Source: Streptococcus suis (GTDB taxonomy: Bacteria; Bacillota; Bacilli; Lactobacillales; Streptococcaceae). Taken from it: a stretch of 64,000 bases of DNA. Below the pieces are notes generated by a model, which saw only the letters and a program-made list of their open reading frames with translations, was not told the DNA's origin and ran no database searches. Below are positions 29,875 through 37,497 of this stretch, one piece after another (the first letter of the stretch is position 1; the number at the start of each line of letters is the position of its first letter). Position numbers and translations under genes: made by a program. The stretch covers positions 992,001-1,056,000 of the forward strand of contig NZ_CP082205.1 of NCBI RefSeq assembly GCF_019856455.1, written 5' to 3'.

Positions 29875-29880
29875 TATACT
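29875..29880 (+). promoter_or_regulatory. -10 box downstream of the 11-bp repeats
   Basis: TATACT, preceded by TGTGA. There is no good -35 at the right spacing; that place (about 29852-29857) is the last repeat. An activator-dependent promoter is inferred. Confidence 0.55.
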
Positions 29881-29976
29881 TAAGATGTCAAAAAAGATAA
29901 AAATCTCCCTCAAATGACTGGATATTCTTTGGCTGATAGGGTAATATACACCTAGAAAAACCAAAGGAGAATAACC

Positions 29977-30204
29977 ATGTGGACTGACGGACGGATTGAT
30001 TATCAAGGACAAAAAGTGGATTACATTGCCAAGGTTAGTCCCCAACCTTCAGAAGTTGGAATTGACCTTGGATGTGTTTTCAAATTAGATATTGAAGTAG
30101 CTGAAGAAACAATCGTTTCTTACGACAGAGGATGGGAACTCTATCCTGAAACAGAAGAACGTGAAGCCATTCTTGAGGCGGTTTTGTTAATTTTAACTGT
30201 TTAA
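29977..30204 (+). CDS. Small conserved phage protein
   Basis: 75 residues, MWTDGRIDYQGQKVDYIAKV at the start, with mostly beta-strand character and a short helical end. It looks like a compact phage protein family I know only as a domain of unknown function. The AAAGGAGAATAACC site is strong. A partial copy of the leader found before the genes at 30293 and 36279 precedes it. Confidence 0.7.
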   Translation: MWTDGRIDYQGQKVDYIAKVSPQPSEVGIDLGCVFKLDIEVAEETIVSYDRGWELYPETEEREAILEAVLLILTV

Positions 30205-30231
30205 AATATCTATAAATTAATGCATAAAAGA

Positions 30232-30291
30232 CTGGCTATATCTCCTTTTTAGAGTTAATATGTACACAACAAAAGAAGAGGAGAATAATAC
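30232..30291 (+). repeat. Repeated leader module, copy A
   Basis: Shares GAGTTAATATGTACACAAC and a GAAGAGGAGAA ribosome site with 36222-36277, plus a GACTGGNTAT box upstream. Both leaders are also open in frame with the following gene and would encode Met-Tyr-Thr-Thr-Lys-Glu-Glu-Glu-Asn. Confidence 0.7.
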
Positions 30292-30292
30292 A

Positions 30293-30475
30293 ATGACAAA
30301 ACGCCAACAAGAAAAACTCAATGCCCTTTTAACAGAAATTGCAAAGGAAGAACTTTTTGTAGAAACCTTGGAAAAACGTTGGAGCGACAATCTAGACTTC
30401 TACGATGTTTCGGTATGGGGTATCAAAAGAGCATTGGAGAGAGCCTACGAAGCAGGCCAAAAATCAGTAAAATAA
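30293..30475 (+). CDS. Small hypothetical phage protein
   Basis: 60 residues from MTKRQQEKLNALLTEI, mostly helical and charged. The ATG at 30293 has GAAGAGGAGAATAATACA before it. An upstream in-frame ATG (30260) would add 11 residues identical in pattern to those before the gene at 36279. Function unknown. Confidence 0.6.
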   Translation: MTKRQQEKLNALLTEIAKEELFVETLEKRWSDNLDFYDVSVWGIKRALERAYEAGQKSVK

Positions 30476-30479
30476 AGTA

Positions 30480-30511
30480 AAGCCTAGCCTCATAAAGGTT
30501 GGGCTTTTTGC
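30480..30511 (+). terminator. Terminator before metK
   Basis: AAGCCTAGCCT pairs with AGGTTGGGCTT (with G-U pairs), followed by TTTTTG. The metK ribosome site GGAGG follows, so metK needs read-through or its own start. Confidence 0.7.
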
Positions 30512-30522
30512 GTGGAGGAATT

Positions 30523-31560
30523 ATGATTATTTCTAGTGAACAAGTTTCAGTTGGACACCCAGATAAAATCTGTGATCAGATTTCAGATGCCATTTTGACG
30601 GAGTGTCTCAAGTTTGACAAATCAAGTCGAGTGGCAGTTGAGACCTTAATCAAAGATACCCAGGTTATAGTAGCTGGTGAAATTTCGACAAGACATTACT
30701 TTAATCTCGAGAACATTGTTCGTCGGGTTGTCGAGCCACTTGGTATGAAGAATGTTCGGGTAACTAACCTACTTGGACTCCAAAGTTCTGATATTGCCCA
30801 AGGTGTTGATAATGGTGGTGCTGGTGACCAAGGAATGATGTTTGGTTATGCGACTGATGAAACACCTGAGTACCTCCCACTGCCTTATGTTCTAGCAACT
30901 CGAGTTCTTGAGAAACTGATGTCGCTTGGTCACCCCTTACTTGGAAAGGATGCCAAAGCTCAGGTATCCTACGACTATGAGAAGAAACGGATTGATACCT
31001 TTTTAGTTTCCATCCAGCATACTGAAATGGCCGACCTTGCCAAAGTGAAACGAATTGTGACCGAAGCTATGATGTCAGTAGCACTTCGTTACCGTCAGAA
31101 TCTAGATTTCAAAGTTCTAGTCAATCCAACAGGTCGTTTCGTACTTGGTGGTTCTTTTGCGGATGCAGGAGTTACTGGTAGAAAGATTGTGGCGGATACC
31201 TACGGCGGTTTCGCACATCATGGTGGAGGTGCCTTCTCTGGAAAAGACCCAAGCAAGGTGGACAGATCCGGTGCCTACATGGCACGAAAGATTGCAAAGG
31301 ATATTGTTAGAGAAGGCTATGCGAAACGATGTGAAGTACAATTAGCCTATGCCGTTGGAGTAGCCAAACCTGTTTCGGTGTATGTAGATACCTTTGGAAC
31401 CAGTCGCTACACCGCAAAACAACTGGAAGGAATGATCCGTGAGCGGTATGATTTAACACCACGAGGTATCATTAAGGAACTTCATCTCTTGAATGTAGAC
31501 TACACCAAGACAACTTGCTTTGGGCATTTCACAAAAGGTTATCTTCCTTGGGAGAAATAG
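30523..31560 (+). CDS. metK: Phage-encoded S-adenosylmethionine synthetase
   Basis: Makes SAM from methionine and ATP. 345 residues, some 40-50 shorter than host MetK. The conserved segments are all there: SVGHPDKICDQISDAIL (residues 8-24), GAGDQGMMFGYA near 105, GRFVLGGSFADAGVTGRKI near 205, and YGGFAHHGGGAFSGKDPSKVDRS near 228. ATG at 30523 follows GTGGAGGAATT. Methyltransferase genes follow within 3 kb, which suggests SAM supply for phage DNA methylation. Confidence 0.95.
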   Translation: MIISSEQVSVGHPDKICDQISDAILTECLKFDKSSRVAVETLIKDTQVIVAGEISTRHYFNLENIVRRVVEPLGMKNVRVTNLLGLQSSDIAQGVDNGGAGDQGMMFGYATDETPEYLPLPYVLATRVLEKLMSLGHPLLGKDAKAQVSYDYEKKRIDTFLVSIQHTEMADLAKVKRIVTEAMMSVALRYRQNLDFKVLVNPTGRFVLGGSFADAGVTGRKIVADTYGGFAHHGGGAFSGKDPSKVDRSGAYMARKIAKDIVREGYAKRCEVQLAYAVGVAKPVSVYVDTFGTSRYTAKQLEGMIRERYDLTPRGIIKELHLLNVDYTKTTCFGHFTKGYLPWEK

Positions 31561-31592
31561 TGATATAATTGAGAGAGTAAAGGAGTGTTCAT

Positions 31593-31964
31593 ATGCCCAA
31601 TCCTCAAGTATCTTCTATAACCGTATCACTATTTAGTTTCATGTTGCCGATGATTTCAATTGACATTAACGTAGAAGAAAAATTGGTAAGTATCCAAAAA
31701 TTTCCTGAGACAGAAGCCGAGATAATAACAATCTCCAATATCCGATTATTTTTCTTCTTAAATCAATTAAAACGTGTGAAACTGTCTGAATGGAAGGAAT
31801 ATTATTCAAATGAGATGGAGATTTTAGATGGTACTCAGTGGAATGTATCATTTGTCATGAATGGAAGAACTTACAAATGCTCGGGGGATAATAATTTTCC
31901 AAGAGAATGGACGTTATTTTGTAGGGCAATAAATAGATTAGTAAAGCACAATTACCTAGAATAA
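31593..31964 (+). CDS. Hypothetical protein in a moron-like unit
   Basis: 123 residues. The C-terminal half, WNVSFVMNGRTYKCSGDNNF-PREW, resembles a small family that ends in a Ser-Gly-(Asp)-Asn-x-(F/Y)-Pro pattern; function unknown. It has a TATAAT box 30 bases upstream (31563-31568) and its own terminator overlapping the stop, so it can be transcribed alone. It could be a lysogenic cargo gene. Confidence 0.65.
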   Translation: MPNPQVSSITVSLFSFMLPMISIDINVEEKLVSIQKFPETEAEIITISNIRLFFFLNQLKRVKLSEWKEYYSNEMEILDGTQWNVSFVMNGRTYKCSGDNNFPREWTLFCRAINRLVKHNYLE

Positions 31965-31976
31965 TTGTGCTTTTTC
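31943..31976 (+). terminator. Terminator overlapping the stop of the moron-like gene
   Basis: AAAGCACAATTA and TAATTGTGCTTT form a perfect 12-bp stem with a 7-base loop, then TTTC. Confidence 0.88.
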
Positions 31977-31988
31977 TTTGGAGGGAAA

Positions 31989-32354
31989 ATGCCAAGAAGA
32001 CCAAGCACACCTTGTAAACAAAATGGTTGTCCTAACCTAGTACCTTATGGACAGAAGTATTGTGAGAACCATAAAGCAAACTACCAACTGGATACCAAGT
32101 CAACCAGAGCCAAAGGATACAATGCCCAGTGGAATAAAGCACGACTTCGTTACTTAAAAGTTCATCCACTCTGTGTTCAATGCAAAGTCAAAGGTCGATT
32201 GACCAAGGCAATAGTGGTTGACCATATCACACCCCACAGAGGTGACCAAGAACTCTTTTGGAATCAAACCAACTGGCAAGCACTTTGTAAGTCATGTCAC
32301 GACCGCAAGACCAAGACGACTGACCGATATGTGGAGTATACGTATCGATTTTAG
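31989..32354 (+). CDS. Phage HNH endonuclease (packaging-associated)
   Basis: 121 residues from MPRRPSTPCKQNGC; GGAGGGAAA precedes. Cys pairs (PCKQNGCPN, CVQC, CKSCHDRK) bind zinc, and VVDHITPHRGDQELFWNQTNWQALC is the HNH core. In HK97-type phages such a protein lies directly before the small terminase and is needed for cos cleavage. Here terminase is 4.7 kb away, separated by methylation genes. Confidence 0.92.
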   Translation: MPRRPSTPCKQNGCPNLVPYGQKYCENHKANYQLDTKSTRAKGYNAQWNKARLRYLKVHPLCVQCKVKGRLTKAIVVDHITPHRGDQELFWNQTNWQALCKSCHDRKTKTTDRYVEYTYRF

Positions 32355-32652
32355 TCTTTGAGTTTCGTTACAAAAGTATCTAATTTTTAACCCTATGGGG
32401 GAGGGGGGATGAAATCTCTAAACCCTTGGGAGACTAAGACCGACGCCCCCTCAAACGTGCAATTTCGCAAAATTCGCAAGCGGGTACATTAAAATCGCTT
32501 CATTTTGACGTTCCTTCCCACCGTTATCACGTTTCTAATGTGGGGATGTAGCGTTCCCTAGTATGGCATTTTGGTAATAAAATAGTGAAAAAGGCTAGAA
32601 ACAATGTAGAAAATAGTTGTTTTTAGTCCTTTTTTGCTGGAAAGGAAAACAA
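32355..32652. other. Non-coding region, candidate cos site
   Basis: No gene. It contains G-runs (GGGGGAGGGGGGATG), a C-rich CGACGCCCCC and a direct repeat TTCGCAAAATTCGCAA, all unlike the AT-rich surroundings. It directly follows the HNH nuclease gene, the usual place of cos in HK97-type phages. Confidence 0.4.
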
Positions 32653-33114
32653 ATGGACGAAAGTCAACGCAAACAAATCTGGAAAATGCGAGCAGAAGGT
32701 CTTGGCTATGGATTCATCGGCAAGGCTACAGGACTGTCTAGAGATTCTGTTAAAAAATACTGTAAACGAAATCCAGCATTGCTTGGTTATGGAGCGGCGA
32801 CAAAGCAAATGGCAAAAGCCGACCAGAATGACGGACTCCGTTGCCCTCAGTGTTATCAAACACTTAAAATTCATAAAATAGGAAGACCAAAGAAGTTCTG
32901 TTCGGATAAGTGTCGTAAGGTTTGGTGGACAACACATTCTGACGAACACGATAAATCAAAAACCGCATATGAAGATTTGACTTGCCAACAATGTGGCAGG
33001 TCATTTTTATCTTATGCCAATCCAAATAGAAAATATTGTAGCCATTCGTGTTACATTCAATCACGATTTTATAAAGGAGAAACCAATGACAAGTCAACCA
33101 ACAATGGAAATTAG
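32653..33114 (+). CDS. HTH and zinc-finger phage protein
   Basis: 153 residues from MDESQRKQIWKMRAEG. An N-terminal helix-turn-helix (LGYGFIGKATGLSRDSVKKYC) of the resolvase or terminase-small type is followed by two Cys-rich modules (CPQC...FCSDKC and CQQCGRSF...YCSHSC). It may be a DNA-binding regulator or an accessory packaging protein. It overlaps the next gene by 29 bases. Confidence 0.7.
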   Translation: MDESQRKQIWKMRAEGLGYGFIGKATGLSRDSVKKYCKRNPALLGYGAATKQMAKADQNDGLRCPQCYQTLKIHKIGRPKKFCSDKCRKVWWTTHSDEHDKSKTAYEDLTCQQCGRSFLSYANPNRKYCSHSCYIQSRFYKGETNDKSTNNGN

Positions 33115-34339
33115 AGAGATTCGATTATCTGAACTACACCCAGCCTCTTACAATCCTCGAAAAAAACTCAAAAAGGGTGACAAGGAGTATGAAAAGATTA
33201 AGCAAAGCCTACTCAAGTTTGGCTACGTTGACCCCATCATCGTCAATAAAGATTTGACGGTTATTGGTGGCCATCAACGATTAACTGTATTGAAGGACTT
33301 AGACTATGAAACTGCCAAATGTGTCATTGTCGATTTATCCAAGGAAGATGAAAAGGCCTTAAACATTGCCCTTAATAAAATCACCGGTCAATGGGATGAC
33401 CAGCTTTTGGCGGACTTGCTTTTGGATTTACAGGAGTCAGATTTCAATCTCGACCTGACTGGTTTTGAACCACCAGAAATTGACGATATCCTATCAAATA
33501 TCCATGATAAAGACCTATCAGATGATGATTTTGATGTTGAAGAAGAATTAAAGAAACCGACCTTTTCAAAACGAGGTGACATTTGGCAACTTGGTAAGCA
33601 TCGAGTGATTTGTGGCGATTCAACTAAAGCTGAAACGTATGACCAACTGTTAGGTGATAAAAAGGCAAACTTGGTTGTGACAGACCCGCCGTATAATTGC
33701 GATGTTGAAAAGACGGCAGGTAAAATTCAAAATGACAATATGGGTGATTCTGAATTTTATCAGTTTCTTTTAGCTATGTTTACTCAAGTTGAGAACCACA
33801 TGGAAGCCGACGCCTCAATCTACGTATTTCATGCGGATACGGAAGGATTGAACTTCCGTAAGGCATTTAAGGATGCTGGTTTTTATCTCAGTGGATGTTG
33901 CATTTGGAAGAAGAACTCATTAGTGCTTGGACGTAGTCCTTATCAATGGCGACATGAGCCAGTCTTATACGGGTGGCGTCAAAAAGGCAAACACCAATGG
34001 TTCAGTGACCGTAAACAGACGACCATTTGGGAATACGACCGTCCTAAGTCCAGCAAAGACCATCCAACCATGAAGCCGATTCAGCTCATGGCTTACCCTA
34101 TTCAAAATTCATCCATGAGAGGGACTTTGGTATTGGATCCTTTCCTTGGGTCTGGGTCAACCCTCATTGCGGCAGACCAGACAGGACGTATCTGTTATGG
34201 GATTGAACTTGATGAGAAGTTTGTGGATGTCATTGTGAAACGCTACATGGAAGCAACGGACAATACAGATGTGACGGTAGTCCGTGAAGGTCAATCAATC
34301 AGTTATGAAGAAGCAGTGAAACAGTTAGGGGGGATGTAA
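33086..34339 (+). CDS. ParB-domain fused DNA amino-methyltransferase
   Basis: 417 residues from MTSQPTMEIREIRLSEL; AAAGGAGAAACC precedes. The N-terminal ~115 residues are a ParB/sulfiredoxin-like domain (NPRKK, VIGGHQRLTVLKDL). The C-terminal part is a beta-class methyltransferase: VTDPPYNCD near residue 200 and LDPFLGSGSTLIAA near 350. Solitary phage enzymes of this type modify phage DNA and can block host restriction. Its stop shares bases with the next ATG (TAATG). Confidence 0.93.
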   Translation: MTSQPTMEIREIRLSELHPASYNPRKKLKKGDKEYEKIKQSLLKFGYVDPIIVNKDLTVIGGHQRLTVLKDLDYETAKCVIVDLSKEDEKALNIALNKITGQWDDQLLADLLLDLQESDFNLDLTGFEPPEIDDILSNIHDKDLSDDDFDVEEELKKPTFSKRGDIWQLGKHRVICGDSTKAETYDQLLGDKKANLVVTDPPYNCDVEKTAGKIQNDNMGDSEFYQFLLAMFTQVENHMEADASIYVFHADTEGLNFRKAFKDAGFYLSGCCIWKKNSLVLGRSPYQWRHEPVLYGWRQKGKHQWFSDRKQTTIWEYDRPKSSKDHPTMKPIQLMAYPIQNSSMRGTLVLDPFLGSGSTLIAADQTGRICYGIELDEKFVDVIVKRYMEATDNTDVTVVREGQSISYEEAVKQLGGM

Positions 34340-34929
34340 TGTCTAATGTTCACTATTCATTTATTGGTTCAATTGGTATAGGAACTTTGAAAGATGGCAC
34401 TCAATTTAGGTTTGATAGAGACAGATTCTCACTTATAGAAGATATTAACTTCTACCGAAATAAAAATAACGATGAAGATGCAAAGTCGTACATTATTTGT
34501 GCGAAAGGCAAATATCTTCATCGTTATTTATTTGGTCATCGCCATGGATATGAAATCGACCACATTAATCTAGATACCTTTGATAATCGTTCTGAGAATA
34601 TTCGTTTTTGTACGCATCAACAAAACCAAATAAATCAAGGTCTACAATCAAATAATACTTCTGGAGTAACAGGGGTTAGTTATTATAAACCAAGACAAAA
34701 ATATCGTGCCAGAATCAAAATCTCTCAACGTGATATTCACCTGGGTTATTATGATACATTCCTAGAGGCAACCCAAGCTAGGAATGTTGGCATTGAATTG
34801 TTGTTTGGTGAGTACGGTCGTTATAACAAAGTTCCTGAAGTACCAAACTGGATTCGTAATAAAGTTGAGAAAATATGTAGGAATTATAAGTCATTCGCTT
34901 TAACAAATTATAGGGAGGAGACGGTATGA
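34339..34929 (+). CDS. HNH homing-type endonuclease with AP2-like domain
   Basis: 196 residues. The HNH core is YLHRYLFGHRHGYEIDHINLDTFDNRSENIRFCT (about 55-90). The following NNTSGVTGVSYYKPRQKYRARI is the AP2-type DNA-binding element found in phage homing nucleases. It lies between two methyltransferase genes and shares bases with both (TAATG and ATGA). It is a likely selfish gene that does not disturb the operon. Confidence 0.85.
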   Translation: MSNVHYSFIGSIGIGTLKDGTQFRFDRDRFSLIEDINFYRNKNNDEDAKSYIICAKGKYLHRYLFGHRHGYEIDHINLDTFDNRSENIRFCTHQQNQINQGLQSNNTSGVTGVSYYKPRQKYRARIKISQRDIHLGYYDTFLEATQARNVGIELLFGEYGRYNKVPEVPNWIRNKVEKICRNYKSFALTNYREETV

Positions 34930-36206
34930 CCTTAACTTTTCTTGATTTCTTTGCAGGAGTGGGTGGTTTTCGTCGTGGTTTGGAATTAGCTGGTTTCAAA
35001 TGTATCGGTTACTGTGAAAAGGATAAATTTGCAAGAAAATCTTACGAAGCAATGTACGACACGAAAGGAGAATGGTTTCATGACGACATCACAAGCATTG
35101 ACCAAACACAACTTCCAAAAGCAGATCTCTGGTGTGCGGGAAGCCCTTGTCAAAATGTGTCTATCGCAGGAAAGCGAGCAGGCCTATACGGTGAGCGAAG
35201 TGGACTCTTTTTTACATTTGTTGACATCATCCAAAGCCAAGAGGAAGAAGATAAACCCGAGTGGATACTCCTTGAAAATGTTAAGGGACTTTTATCAAGT
35301 GGCGGGGGACGAGATTATCTCGACTATCTCTCTATCTTGGATGAAGCAGGGTACGACCTCGAGTGGCAAGTGTTCAATTCAAAAGACTACGGAGTTCCCC
35401 AAAATCGAGAACGCATCTACACTCTCGGACATCTTAGAAGTAGAGGTCGACGAAAAGTACTACCTATCAGCGGAGAAAGCGGTAGCCATCTTAAGCAACT
35501 TGTAGGTGGTATGCAAAGCTATCGTGTCTACGACCCTAGTGGAATTGCCACAACCCTTGTTGGTGAGGGTGGTGGACTGGGTGCTAAGACAGGTCTTTAT
35601 CTTATTGACCAATCTTTGACAGAACCAAAGTTGACAGATGAGGCACGATGTATCACCGCACGATATACTGCTGGAGCTACAAAGCGGACTGCGATGAATT
35701 CTGGAGTACTCGAAATTCAACCCATTCTGACACCCAATCGAATCAATAAGCGTCAAAATGGACGTAGGCTCAAGGAACAGGATGAGCCAATGTTCACATT
35801 GACCTCTCAAGACCGCCATGGTGTTCTTGAAGGTATCAAGGTCAGAAATGGTACAAAGCAAGGTTATCAAGTTGCTGAGGTTGGAGATTCGGTGGATTTA
35901 TCTTATCCCAACTCTCCAACGAGACGAGCAAGAGTTGGGAAGGGAATTGCCCATAACCTCTCCTGTGGTGGGCAAATGGGTGCTGTGGTTTGGAATGATC
36001 GAGTTGTAAAAATCAGACGCTTAACCCCTCGAGAATGTTTTCGCCTACAAGGTTTTTCGGATGATTTGTTCGAGAAAGCCCAAGCAGTAAACTCCGATGC
36101 CCAACTATATAAACAAGCTGGAAATGGTGTGACGGTTACAGTTGTATATGCCATTGGTTGTGCCATTCTAGCAAGCGAAGAATTATCAAAAATATCTTCA
36201 AAATAA
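34926..36206 (+). CDS. Phage DNA (cytosine-5-)-methyltransferase
   Basis: 426 residues. Motif I is DFFAGVGGFRRGLELAGF, motif IV GSPCQNVSIAG (catalytic Cys near 74), motif VI ENVKGLL near 116, motif VIII VPQNRERIY near 157. A long target-recognition region follows, then IX RLQGFSDDL and X QAGNGVTVTVV. No nuclease gene is attached, so it is a solitary protective enzyme. The stretch after motif VIII is open in a second frame that encodes a family-like sequence. Confidence 0.93.
   Translation: MTLTFLDFFAGVGGFRRGLELAGFKCIGYCEKDKFARKSYEAMYDTKGEWFHDDITSIDQTQLPKADLWCAGSPCQNVSIAGKRAGLYGERSGLFFTFVDIIQSQEEEDKPEWILLENVKGLLSSGGGRDYLDYLSILDEAGYDLEWQVFNSKDYGVPQNRERIYTLGHLRSRGRRKVLPISGESGSHLKQLVGGMQSYRVYDPSGIATTLVGEGGGLGAKTGLYLIDQSLTEPKLTDEARCITARYTAGATKRTAMNSGVLEIQPILTPNRINKRQNGRRLKEQDEPMFTLTSQDRHGVLEGIKVRNGTKQGYQVAEVGDSVDLSYPNSPTRRARVGKGIAHNLSCGGQMGAVVWNDRVVKIRRLTPRECFRLQGFSDDLFEKAQAVNSDAQLYKQAGNGVTVTVVYAIGCAILASEELSKISSK
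35080..35505 (+). other. Second open frame inside the m5C methyltransferase gene
   Basis: 141 codons in the +1 frame, from MTTSQALTKH, with AAAGGAG ten bases before the ATG. The end, TLSDILEVEVDEKYYLSAEK, matches the type of segment seen in m5C-associated phage proteins and the matching frame of the ICE methyltransferase at 62271-62693. Dual coding or an ancient frameshift are both possible. Confidence 0.45.
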
Positions 36207-36221
36207 TCTAGAAATGACTGG

Positions 36222-36277
36222 ATATAAGTCTCCTTTAGAGTTAATATGTACACAACAAAGGAAGAGGAGAACAAAAC
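36222..36277 (+). repeat. Repeated leader module, copy B
   Basis: Shares GAGTTAATATGTACACAAC, GAAGAGGAGAA and the GACTGGNTAT box with copy A at 30232-30291. Confidence 0.7.
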
Positions 36278-36278
36278 C

Positions 36279-36527
36279 ATGGCAACAACACTTGAAAAAC
36301 TTTACGAAATCTACCCAGCAACCGCAAGCATCATTCCTTACAAAGATTGGGTCATCGTTGCATCGAATGGATATAAAGGAACAGAAGTTGAGATTTACGA
36401 AACGGCTGATAGTCTTGAGGAGTTTGAAAACTTTGACCGCAGATTTGACCGCATTTACCAAGAAGCAGGAACATTCGAAGACTTTGGACATGCAGTTAAG
36501 TGGGCATTTGAAAAGATTGGAGAATAA
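36279..36527 (+). CDS. Small hypothetical phage protein
   Basis: 82 acidic residues from MATTLEKLYEIYP. ATG at 36279 follows GAAGAGGAGAACAAAACC; a leader ATG 33 bases earlier is in frame. Not recognised. The next gene starts one base after the stop codon. Confidence 0.65.
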   Translation: MATTLEKLYEIYPATASIIPYKDWVIVASNGYKGTEVEIYETADSLEEFENFDRRFDRIYQEAGTFEDFGHAVKWAFEKIGE

Positions 36528-36528
36528 C

Positions 36529-36741
36529 ATGGACGCAAAAATTTTCAATAACCTAAAGGCAATCTATCCGGTTGGTACAAAGGTTAGATTAGTAAAAATG
36601 GATGACCCACATCCAGTTCCTAAAGGAACACTTGGAACTGTGATTGGAGTGGATGATATTGGATCACTCCTAGTTAAGTGGGAAAATGGCAGTTGCCTAA
36701 ATGTTTTGTATGGAATTGATATCGTAGAAAAGGTAATGTGA
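36529..36741 (+). CDS. DUF4314 family phage protein
   Basis: 70 residues, MDAKIFNNLKAIYPVGTKVR and a compact beta-barrel-like end (GTLGTVIGVDDIGSLLVKWENG). This SH3-like pattern is typical of DUF4314. It is found in small early/middle gene clusters of phages and ICEs. Function unknown. Confidence 0.75.
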   Translation: MDAKIFNNLKAIYPVGTKVRLVKMDDPHPVPKGTLGTVIGVDDIGSLLVKWENGSCLNVLYGIDIVEKVM

Positions 36742-36742
36742 G

Positions 36743-36973
36743 ATGTGGGAAATTATGACTCGAACGGTTGGAGACAGACATTACGTTTGTGAGTTTCTCC
36801 GTGAAGACACAACAGACCCAAGGAATATAGACGGTGCTTGGATTAGAATACTAACTATCAAGCGAGATGGTAACTATATTTACCAATATCGATATGGGAA
36901 TGAAATAGATAACATGGACGATATTGACAGAACTGTCTGTCAGTCTGTACTTGATAACTTTAATGAACTGTAA
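36743..36973 (+). CDS. Small hypothetical phage protein
   Basis: 76 residues, not recognised. The start overlaps the preceding stop region (GTGAGATG). It is the last gene before a terminator and the terminase genes. Confidence 0.6.
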   Translation: MWEIMTRTVGDRHYVCEFLREDTTDPRNIDGAWIRILTIKRDGNYIYQYRYGNEIDNMDDIDRTVCQSVLDNFNEL

Positions 36974-36974
36974 G

Positions 36975-36998
36975 AAAGAACTCGAATTGAGTTCTTTT
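36975..36998 (+). terminator. Terminator before the terminase genes
   Basis: AAGAACTC and GAGTTCTT pair around GAATT, then TTTT. It separates the methylation operon from packaging genes. Confidence 0.82.
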
Positions 36999-37023
36999 TT
37001 CTTACTCTAAAGGAGGTGAGATT

Positions 37024-37497
37024 GTGGCAATCAGGGGGCGAAAACCAAAGCCTACGAATATGAAAATACTTGAGGGAAACCCTGGTAAGCGACCACTCCC
37101 TACGAATGAAGTCAAACCCAAACAAAAAGCCCCACGTTGCCCACAGTGGCTTGAAGATGATGCAAAGAAGGAGTGGAAACGGATGGGAAAAATTCTCGAA
37201 CAGATGGGAATTTTGACCGAAATGGACATGACTGCTTTTGCAGGATATTGTCAAGCTTACGCACGCTGGAAAGAGGCGGAAGAGTTTCTTACCAAGCATG
37301 GCTCCATTATCAAAACCCCGAATGGTTATCTGCAACAAGTCCCTCAAGTCTCTATCAGCCAGACTAACCTCAAAATCATGCTTAAATTCTGTGAACAGTT
37401 TGGTTTAACACCATCAGCACGTAACCGTTTAGCGACGATGGATTCGGAAGTTGGTACTGGTGATGAAATGGAAGATTTGTTAGGAGGAATTTTATGA
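37024..37497 (+). CDS. terS: Phage terminase small subunit, P27 family
   Basis: Recognises phage DNA for packaging. 157 residues, N-terminus GRKPKPTNMKILEGNPGKRP typical of the P27 family, then a helical domain. The start is GTG or the ATG-less site after AAGGAGGTGAGATT. It overlaps terL by 4 bases. Confidence 0.92.
   Translation: MAIRGRKPKPTNMKILEGNPGKRPLPTNEVKPKQKAPRCPQWLEDDAKKEWKRMGKILEQMGILTEMDMTAFAGYCQAYARWKEAEEFLTKHGSIIKTPNGYLQQVPQVSISQTNLKIMLKFCEQFGLTPSARNRLATMDSEVGTGDEMEDLLGGIL

Noticed and set aside
36214..36528. Upstream extension of the DUF4314 gene frame
   Set aside because: Overlaps the 82-residue gene in another frame; the ATG at 36529 fits the family length.
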